Below are positions 13,249 to 18,649 of a stretch of 18,649 bases of DNA, one piece after another. The notes beneath the pieces are model-generated. The model saw only the letters and a program-made list of their open reading frames with translations. It made no database searches and was not told the DNA's origin. Positions within the stretch are counted from its first letter, which is position 1; every line of letters begins with the position of its first letter. Position numbers and translations under genes: made by a program. The DNA is from Thermoanaerobacterales bacterium UBA4877 (GTDB lineage: Bacteria; Bacillota; Thermoanaerobacteria; Thermoanaerobacterales; UBA4877), in contig DHDL01000006.1 in assembly GCA_002399345.1 (NCBI GenBank), positions 95,529-114,177 of the forward strand. The letters are read 5' to 3'.

Positions 13249-14385
13249 ATGGACTTTTCATTTACCAAACAACAGGAAATGGTAAGAAAAGTAGTAAGTG
13301 AGTTTGCCAAAAATGAGGTCGAGCCCGGGGCAGACGACAGGGATCTTACCGGTGAGTTCCCGGAGGACATAGTACGTAAGATGGCAGGCCTGGGTATGAT
13401 GGGCATACCTTATCCCAAAGAATACGGTGGTGCAGGCGGTGACTACATAAGTTATATTCTTGCTGTAGAGGAGCTTTCAAAAGTTTGTGCCTCCACAGGT
13501 GTAATTTTATCAGCCCATACATCACTTTGTTGCTATCCTATATCAAAATGGGGGACGGAAGAGCAGAAGAAAAAATATCTCGTTCCTTTGGCAAAGGGCG
13601 AGAAGTTGGGAGCCTTTGGTTTAACCGAACCCAATGCAGGTACGGATGCAGCAACCCAACAGACGGTAGCGACACTGGAGGGTGACCATTATGTGCTAAA
13701 CGGTTCCAAGATCTTTATAACCAACGGAGGAAAGGCCGATGTTTATGTGATCTTTGCCATGACTGATAAGTCTAAGGGAAATCATGGCATCAGTGCCTTT
13801 ATCGTAGAGAAAGACTTTAAAGGATTTTCCATAGGCAAGATAGAGGATAAAATGGGCATAAATGCCTCAAGTACCGCCGAGCTGGTCTTTGAAGACTGCA
13901 TAGTCCCCAAAGAAAATCTGCTGGGAGACGAAGGCAGAGGATTTGCCATGGCTATGGAGACCTTGGACGGAGGCAGAGTAGGTATTGCCGCCCAGGCGTT
14001 GGGTATTGCAGAGGCTGCTCTTGATGAGACGACGAAGTATGCTAAGGAAAGACAGCAGTTTGGCCGCCCAATCGGTAAATTCCAGGGTATCAAATGGTAT
14101 GTTGCCGATATGGCAACCAGGGTACAGGAAGCCAAGATGCTTGTATACAGGGCTGCGTGGAAAAAGCAGGTGGGCAAGATGAAATCAACCGATGCGGCGT
14201 ATGCAAAACTCTGTGCATCGGAGACGGCTATGTATGTAACAACAAAAGCAGTACAGATTTTTGGAGGTTATGGTTACATCAAGGATTATCCTGTAGAAAG
14301 ATATATGAGGGATGCTAAGATAACAGAGATATATGAAGGAACATCAGAGGTTCAAAAGATGGTTATTTCTGGTAGTTTATTATAG
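13249..14385 (+). CDS. bcd: Butyryl-CoA dehydrogenase (short-chain acyl-CoA dehydrogenase)
   Basis: FAD enzyme that reduces crotonyl-CoA to butyryl-CoA with electrons from Etf. The 378 residues show the acyl-CoA dehydrogenase fold: FAD/substrate strand FGLTEPNAGTDAATQQTVA (about 124-142), FITNGGKADVYVIFA, the C-terminal helical domain with RQQFGRPIGKFQGIKW, and the catalytic-base Glu in IYEGTSEVQK (about residue 363). AAAGGAGG precedes the ATG. It begins 160 bp after thl, with a hairpin in the gap, and 18 bp before etfB. Next to etfBA in a clostridial butyrate operon it probably forms the Bcd-Etf complex, which couples crotonyl-CoA reduction to ferredoxin reduction. Confidence 0.95.
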   Translation: MDFSFTKQQEMVRKVVSEFAKNEVEPGADDRDLTGEFPEDIVRKMAGLGMMGIPYPKEYGGAGGDYISYILAVEELSKVCASTGVILSAHTSLCCYPISKWGTEEQKKKYLVPLAKGEKLGAFGLTEPNAGTDAATQQTVATLEGDHYVLNGSKIFITNGGKADVYVIFAMTDKSKGNHGISAFIVEKDFKGFSIGKIEDKMGINASSTAELVFEDCIVPKENLLGDEGRGFAMAMETLDGGRVGIAAQALGIAEAALDETTKYAKERQQFGRPIGKFQGIKWYVADMATRVQEAKMLVYRAAWKKQVGKMKSTDAAYAKLCASETAMYVTTKAVQIFGGYGYIKDYPVERYMRDAKITEIYEGTSEVQKMVISGSLL

Positions 14386-14403
14386 ACAAGGAGGACGGTA
14401 TAT

Positions 14404-15189
14404 ATGAACATTGTTGTTTTAATTAAACAGGTACCGGACACCAATGAGGTTAGGATTGACCCTAAGACGAAGACATTAATAAGGAAAGGTGTGCCAAGTA
14501 TAATAAATCCTGAAGACAAAAATGCCGTAGAGCAGGCTCTTACGCTCAAACAAAAATACGGCGGCGAGGTTAATGTAGTGACAATGGGACCACCACAGGC
14601 TGATGTGGCATTAAGAGAAGCATTGGCAATGGGAGCCGATAAGGGCTTTCTGATAACTGATAGATTTTTTGGCGGAGCCGATACATATGCTACGGCAAAG
14701 ACACTTTCGACAACTATAAAGACGGTCTTCCCTGATTTTGACTTGGTTTTATGTGGAAGGCAGGCTATAGATGGCGACACTGCACAAGTGGGTCCTCAGA
14801 CAGCTGAACAGTTGGGTGTTCCGCAGGTAACTTATGCTAAGGAAGTAGAGGTTAGTGGGAATAAACTTACGGTAACAAGAGAAGTTGAGGACGGGTATGA
14901 GGTTATTGAATTGACTACACCTGCACTATTAACTGTAGTTAAAGACGCAAATCAGCCGAGGTATCCTTCTATAAGCGGAATATTTGATGCCTATGAGGTA
15001 GATGTAAAAAAGATAACCAATGATGACCTCAAGCTAGTGAGAGAAGAGCTAGGGTTAAAGGGTTCACCGACCAAGGTTGTTGCCACCACAACGCCCGATA
15101 CACAAAGAAAGGGAGAGGTATTTACCGGAAATCCCAAGGAATGCTGTGGCAACTTGATAGATAGATTAAATCAAAGGCATCTTATATAA
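14404..15189 (+). CDS. etfB: Electron transfer flavoprotein, beta subunit
   Basis: Beta subunit of the Etf heterodimer that takes electrons from NADH and hands them to Bcd. The 261 residues begin MNIVVLIKQVPDTNEVRID and contain NPEDKNAVEQAL, GADKGFLITDRFFGGADTYAT and the family hallmark GRQAIDGDTAQVGPQTAEQLG. Clostridial Etf of this operon type carries a second FAD instead of AMP in the beta subunit and performs flavin-based electron bifurcation; I infer that here from family and operon and did not check residue by residue. GGAGG precedes the ATG. Tightly packed between bcd (18 bp) and etfA (13 bp). Confidence 0.94.
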   Translation: MNIVVLIKQVPDTNEVRIDPKTKTLIRKGVPSIINPEDKNAVEQALTLKQKYGGEVNVVTMGPPQADVALREALAMGADKGFLITDRFFGGADTYATAKTLSTTIKTVFPDFDLVLCGRQAIDGDTAQVGPQTAEQLGVPQVTYAKEVEVSGNKLTVTREVEDGYEVIELTTPALLTVVKDANQPRYPSISGIFDAYEVDVKKITNDDLKLVREELGLKGSPTKVVATTTPDTQRKGEVFTGNPKECCGNLIDRLNQRHLI

Positions 15190-15202
15190 GGAGGGGATTA
15201 AT

Positions 15203-16210
15203 GTGGAGAATAAGGATATTTGGGTTTTAGCTGAACAACGTAACGGTAAGATAATGAATGTTGCCTATGAGATACTGGGCGCTGCAAGAAGACTGGCAGA
15301 TAAGAAGAAGTGTGAGGTATGCGCAGTTCTTGTTGGTGATAAGGTTCGTGATTTGTCGGACAGTTTGATACATCATGGTGCCGATAAGGTATATGTGGTT
15401 GAAAGCCCGCTGGTTAAGGATTATACCACTGATGCTTATACCAATATTTTAGAGCAGGTTATAAAGAACTTTAAACCCGAGGTATTTTTGTACGGTGCTA
15501 CAACTATAGGAAGAGACCTGGCTCCAAGGGTTGCATCCAGGGTACATACAGGGCTTACGGCAGACTGCACTGGATTAGATATAGACGAAGATGGTTTGCT
15601 TTTACAGACAAGACCTGCTTTCGGTGGCAATCTCATGGCTACCATTAAATGTCCGGATTACAGGCCCCAGATGTCTACCGTACGGCCGGGAGTAATGGAA
15701 AAGCTTGCTCCTGATGCCAAACGCAAGGGTGAGGTCATAGATTTTGATGCAAAATTGGATGATAAAGACCTTCGGACTCAGGTTGTAAAGATGGTGAAAG
15801 CAGCCAAACAGGTTGTGAATTTAGAAGAAGCACAGGTTATAGTGTCAGGTGGACGTGGACTTAAAACACCGGATGGATTTGAGCTTATTAAGCAGCTGGC
15901 GGATGAGCTGGGCGGTGTTGTAGGCGCATCCCGTGCAGCGGTTGATTCAGGATGGATAAGCAGTGACCATCAGGTTGGACAGACCGGAAAAACAGTCCGT
16001 CCGGAGCTCTATGTGGCATGCGGCATAAGCGGTGCGATACAGCACCTGGCCGGAATGAGCGGTTCACGTACCATCGTGGCAATAAATAAAGACCCTAATG
16101 CAGCTATATTTAAGGTTGCGGACTATGCTATAGTTGGGGACCTCTATAAGGTAATACCTGTGTTAATAGAGCAGATAAAGAGCGAGAAAGAAGAAAATTC
16201 AGCATCGTGA
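15203..16210 (+). CDS. etfA: Electron transfer flavoprotein, alpha subunit
   Basis: Alpha subunit of Etf, carrying the mobile FAD domain that shuttles electrons to Bcd. The N-terminal domain begins DIWVLAEQRNGKIMNVAYE and includes YGATTIGRDLAPRVASR. The C-terminal FAD-binding domain runs from about 212 with SGGRGLKTPDGFELI, GASRAAVDSGWI, QVGQTGKTVRPELYVACGIS and SRTIVAINKDPNAAIFKVAD. Length of 335 residues is standard. The start is GTG 15203, with GGAGGGG 6 bp upstream; an ATG at 15201 is out of frame and closes after nine codons. Last gene of the butyryl-CoA operon, followed by a strong terminator. Confidence 0.95.
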   Translation: MENKDIWVLAEQRNGKIMNVAYEILGAARRLADKKKCEVCAVLVGDKVRDLSDSLIHHGADKVYVVESPLVKDYTTDAYTNILEQVIKNFKPEVFLYGATTIGRDLAPRVASRVHTGLTADCTGLDIDEDGLLLQTRPAFGGNLMATIKCPDYRPQMSTVRPGVMEKLAPDAKRKGEVIDFDAKLDDKDLRTQVVKMVKAAKQVVNLEEAQVIVSGGRGLKTPDGFELIKQLADELGGVVGASRAAVDSGWISSDHQVGQTGKTVRPELYVACGISGAIQHLAGMSGSRTIVAINKDPNAAIFKVADYAIVGDLYKVIPVLIEQIKSEKEENSAS

Positions 16211-16236
16211 TTTTATAGAATGTAGTTTTTTATGAT

Positions 16237-16287
16237 ATACCTGCGGGTTTGACGGCTTTTTTGCCGATCACCGCAGGTATTTTTTTG
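16237..16287 (+). terminator. Two-tier terminator after etfA
   Basis: ATACCTGCGG (16237-16246) pairs fully with CCGCAGGTAT (16271-16280), followed by seven T. Inside the loop CGGC (16253-16256) pairs with GCCG (16263-16266) around six T. A strong end for the six-gene transcript. Confidence 0.92.
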
Positions 16288-16293
16288 CTCCAG

Positions 16294-16323
16294 TTGTATT
16301 CTTCATAATTAATCATATATAAT
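16294..16323 (+). promoter_or_regulatory. Promoter of the lemA operon
   Basis: TTGTAT (16294-16299) and a perfect TATAAT (16318-16323) are 18 bp apart, placed just after the etfA terminator and about 20 bp before the lemA start. The leader would be very short. Confidence 0.55.
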
Positions 16324-16344
16324 AAAGCGAGAGGAGGTATGCAA

Positions 16345-16923
16345 TTGAAAAAATCACTTGTAGTACTTATTGTAGTTGTGATTATCGCAGTGAGTCTTGT
16401 GGGCTCGGTATTTGGCATGTACAATGGTCTTGTCTCTGCCGAAGAGAATGTAAACAGTATGTGGAGCCAGGTGGACAGCCAGCTACAGAGACGTGCTGAT
16501 CTGATACCTAATTTGGTCCAGACTGTAAAAGGATATGCAGCTCATGAGAAGTCTGTTTATGACAGTGTAAACGAGGCAAGGACAAAGCTTCTATCAGCAG
16601 GTAGCGTGGGAGATGCGGCCCAGGCCGATCAAGAATTAACAGGTGCATTGGGAAGGCTGCTTGCCATATCCGAATCATATCCTGAGTTAAAGGCGGATGC
16701 TAATTTCAGGGCATTACAGGATGAGCTTGCCGGCACTGAAAACAGAATAGCGGTGGCCAGGATGGATTATAATAATGCCGTACAAGCATATAATACTAAG
16801 ATCAGGCATTTTCCAGCCTCTGCCATTGCAAAAATGTTTGGATTTAATCAAAAACAATATTTCAAGGCGGAAGAGGGTGCTAAGGAGGTACCTAAGGTGG
16901 ATTTTTCCGGGAGTGGTAAATGA
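16345..16923 (+). CDS. lemA: LemA family membrane protein
   Basis: Single-pass membrane protein with a long helical outside domain. The N-terminal anchor is SLVVLIVVVIIAVSLVGSVF. The LemA signature follows: AEENVNSMWSQVDSQLQRRADLIPNLVQTVKGYAAHEKSVYD, then IAVARMDYNNAVQAYNTKI and the closing NAVQAYN...FPASAIAKMFGF. TTG 16345 is preferred as start because GAGGAGG (16331-16337) then lies 7 bp away; ATG 16339, also in frame, is only 1 bp from it. The protein is 192 residues, as usual. Function of LemA is not settled; it is widely paired with TPM-domain proteins, as here, where the stop overlaps the next start. Confidence 0.92.
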   Translation: MKKSLVVLIVVVIIAVSLVGSVFGMYNGLVSAEENVNSMWSQVDSQLQRRADLIPNLVQTVKGYAAHEKSVYDSVNEARTKLLSAGSVGDAAQADQELTGALGRLLAISESYPELKADANFRALQDELAGTENRIAVARMDYNNAVQAYNTKIRHFPASAIAKMFGFNQKQYFKAEEGAKEVPKVDFSGSGK

Positions 16924-17705
16924 TGAAAAAGAATCTCTTCTTATTACTTATGATTCTAACTTTGATTTTACCTATGGTTTCTTATGCCGAGACCACTATT
17001 CCGCCAAAACCGGATTCTATCAGCTATGTTTATGACTATGCCGATATTATTGATGACGACGATGAATCTAAAATGATTTCGCTTGGCAAAAACATAGATG
17101 ATGCCAGTGGAGCACAGATAGTTGTGGTAACAGTGGATGATACGGAGGATGTACCGATTGAGGACTATGCGCTGAAGCTTTTTAGAAATTGGGGTCTAGG
17201 TGATAAAAAAAAGAATAATGGTGTTTTACTTTTGGTAAATAAAAAGAGTATGACTCAGGGTATTAGCGGCAGAGTCCGGATACAGGTTGGATACGGGCTG
17301 GAGGGTGCATTGCCTGATTCTGCGGCAGGTAGTATACTCGATGATTATGTTTTGCCTGCCTGGGATGAGGATGACTATTCCGGGGGGATATTAAAAGGTT
17401 ACATGGCCATTTCAAAGGAAGTGGCCGATGAATATAACCTGGATATTGAGGCACTTAAGTCTGTACCGGGTGTAAAAAAAAGTGCACCCGGATTTGATAA
17501 AGACGATATACTTACAGTGATAGCGATACTGGCATTAATTCTATTTTTCTTCCCATTTAACGGTGGAGGAAGAAGGCATGGCAGCCGGAACATCTGGTGG
17601 GGCGGCGGTTTTGGGCCTGGTCCCGGCGGAGGTGGTTTCGGTGGAGGAAGTTTTGGAGGCGGCTTCGGCGGAGGTTCATCCGGAGGCGGCGGAGCAAGCA
17701 GATAA
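16920..17705 (+). CDS. TPM-domain (TLP18.3/Psb32/MOLO-1, YgcG-like) membrane protein
   Basis: Membrane protein of 261 residues with a signal peptide (LFLLLMILTLILPMVSYA), an outside TPM domain (about 35-155: VYDYADIIDDDDESKMISLG, GAQIVVVTVDDTEDVPIEDY, RNWGLGDKKKNNGVLLLV, RIQVGYGLEGALPD), a second membrane segment near 198-215 (ILTVIAILALILFFFPF) and a Gly-rich tail ending GGGSSGGGGASR. This is the usual partner of LemA. It begins inside the lemA stop codon (ATGATGA), so translation is coupled; ATG 16923 is an equally good start. TPM proteins in other organisms act in photosystem repair or receptor assembly, but the bacterial pair has no agreed function. Possibly a membrane quality-control role. 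Confidence 0.9.
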   Translation: MMKKNLFLLLMILTLILPMVSYAETTIPPKPDSISYVYDYADIIDDDDESKMISLGKNIDDASGAQIVVVTVDDTEDVPIEDYALKLFRNWGLGDKKKNNGVLLLVNKKSMTQGISGRVRIQVGYGLEGALPDSAAGSILDDYVLPAWDEDDYSGGILKGYMAISKEVADEYNLDIEALKSVPGVKKSAPGFDKDDILTVIAILALILFFFPFNGGGRRHGSRNIWWGGGFGPGPGGGGFGGGSFGGGFGGGSSGGGGASR

Positions 17706-17732
17706 AACAAATGAAGAAGGGGGACGGCGTAA

Positions 17733-18649
17733 ATGAAATCACAGGTGTACTTTGCCAATCTAAGGTCAAAATCACAGGCGACCAGCCTTATAAATAAGGT
17801 TGGCAGACTTTTTGAGGTTGCCGGATTTAAGAATATAATACAACCGAACGAACCGACAGCAATCAAGATGCATTTTGGCGAGGAAGGGAATACCTCATTT
17901 CTAAATCCTATATATGTAAGGGAAGTAGTAAAAAGAATCAAAAAGTATAAGGGAAAACCGTTCTTAACTGATGCCAATACGTTGTATAAAGGCAGAAGGA
18001 ATAACAGTGTGGATCATCTAAATACGGCAATAGAAAATGGTTTTGCCTATGCAGTGGTTGATGCTCCTATAATTATATCCGGCGGTTTGTTCAGCCAGGA
18101 TTTTGTGGAAGTAGAGATAGATAAAAAACACTTTGATAGGGTAAAGATAACCTCAGATATAGTTTATACACCGTCAATGATTGTATTGGCACACTTTAAG
18201 GGACATAGTACGGCAGGATTCGGCGGTGCACTGAAAAGTTTGGGGATGGGGTGTGCCGCTGTTGCTGGAAAGCAGCAACAACACTCGACGGCCAAACCTC
18301 ATTCCGTCAGCGATTGCAGAACATGCGGCACATGTGCTAGGTCGTGCCCTACCGGTGCAATAACCGTCATGAAGAAACATGTGTCTATAGATCATGATAA
18401 GTGCATAGGCTGTGGCGAATGTATTTCATATTGTCCGGACAGGGCGATAGAACCCGAATGGGGTACCAAGATGGATGAATTTGTGGAGAGAATGGTGGAA
18501 TATGCATATGGTGCCGCTAAAGGGAAGGAGGGCAAGCTGGGATTCATAAATTTTGTAATGGATGTTTCCCCGCTGTGTGACTGCATACCCTGGAGTGATG
18601 CACCCATAGTTCCGGATATAGGTATTTTGGCTTCAACAGACCCGGTAGC
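17733..18649 (+). CDS. DUF362-type protein with two 4Fe-4S clusters (3' end cut by window)
   Basis: The frame is open from ATG 17733 to the window edge (305 codons, no stop), so the C-terminus is missing. The N-terminal DUF362 region has AIKMHFGEEGNTSFLNPIYV, PFLTDANTLYKGRRNNSVDH and LAHFKGHSTAGFGGALKSLG. It is followed by two ferredoxin motifs: CRTCGTCARSCP (Cys195, 198, 201, 205) and CIGCGECISYCP (Cys224, 227, 230, 234). A further Cys pair is in SPLCDCIPWSD. It is likely a cytoplasmic iron-sulfur redox protein; the substrate of this family is unknown. AAGGGGG precedes the start at about 9 bp. The gene begins 27 bp after the TPM gene with no terminator between, so it may share its transcript. 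Confidence 0.92.
   Translation, partial: MKSQVYFANLRSKSQATSLINKVGRLFEVAGFKNIIQPNEPTAIKMHFGEEGNTSFLNPIYVREVVKRIKKYKGKPFLTDANTLYKGRRNNSVDHLNTAIENGFAYAVVDAPIIISGGLFSQDFVEVEIDKKHFDRVKITSDIVYTPSMIVLAHFKGHSTAGFGGALKSLGMGCAAVAGKQQQHSTAKPHSVSDCRTCGTCARSCPTGAITVMKKHVSIDHDKCIGCGECISYCPDRAIEPEWGTKMDEFVERMVEYAYGAAKGKEGKLGFINFVMDVSPLCDCIPWSDAPIVPDIGILASTDPV

Noticed and set aside
15201..15230. ATG at 15201 as the etfA start
   Set aside because: It is out of frame and meets a stop after nine codons; the GTG two bases later opens the EtfA frame with correct spacing from GGAGGGG.
17634..17705. Gly-codon repeat at the end of the TPM gene as a DNA repeat or CRISPR-like element
   Set aside because: The GGA/GGC repetition is simply the coding sequence of the usual Gly-rich tail of YgcG-like proteins.
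17399..17977. 192-codon Pro-rich open frame on the minus strand
   Set aside because: The Pro-rich part is the reverse of the Gly-rich tail of the TPM protein.

Overview
The window is chromosomal DNA from a low-to-moderate G+C anaerobic Firmicute, most likely a butyrate-forming member of the Clostridia. This rests on gene content (thrS and infC-rpmI-rplT close together, an L20-type leader, a complete crotonyl/butyryl-CoA gene set with Etf), on strong GGAGG ribosome binding sites, on TTG/GTG/ATA starts and on many short hairpin terminators. The species cannot be named from this sequence. Every protein gene I accept reads on the + strand. No tRNA, rRNA, CRISPR array, insertion sequence or prophage gene was seen.

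Layout. (1) 1-5223, translation block: thrS, then a CobD/HisC-like PLP enzyme, then a sigma-A promoter with a structured attenuated leader driving infC-rpmI-rplT, then a SpoU/TrmH RNA 2'-O-methyltransferase. infC appears to start on an ATA codon. (2) 5224-5758, a gene-free stretch of about 530 bp. Its minus strand carries a clear but diverged M-box (ykoK, Mg2+) riboswitch motif with no gene behind it, and it also holds a second large hairpin. (3) 5759-7965, a three-gene unit: ECF sigma factor, membrane zinc-finger anti-sigma factor and a secreted SIMPL-domain protein, closed by a terminator. (4) 8103-10088, two single lipoprotein genes: a tandem FMN-binding (PplA-like) lipoprotein and a polysaccharide-deacetylase lipoprotein. 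(5) 10193-16210, the butyryl-CoA operon crt-hbd-thl-bcd-etfB-etfA. It is preceded by an excellent Rex (NADH/NAD+ sensor) operator overlapping the promoter and closed by a strong two-tier terminator. (6) 16345-18649, a LemA/TPM-domain membrane pair and the start of a DUF362 protein with two ferredoxin-type 4Fe-4S clusters, cut by the window end.

How the genes work together. Thiolase condenses two acetyl-CoA, Hbd reduces acetoacetyl-CoA, Crt dehydrates 3-hydroxybutyryl-CoA, and Bcd with EtfAB reduces crotonyl-CoA, probably bifurcating electrons from NADH to ferredoxin. The Rex-like site would couple this electron sink to the cell's redox state. The sigma/anti-sigma/SIMPL unit looks like an envelope-stress switch. 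The flavinylated lipoprotein hints at electron transfer at the cell surface. The most unusual points are the orphan minus-strand M-box, the ATA-started infC behind a leader with mutually exclusive pairings, the Rex operator with a second palindrome downstream, and the two predicted flavinylation sites in one lipoprotein.
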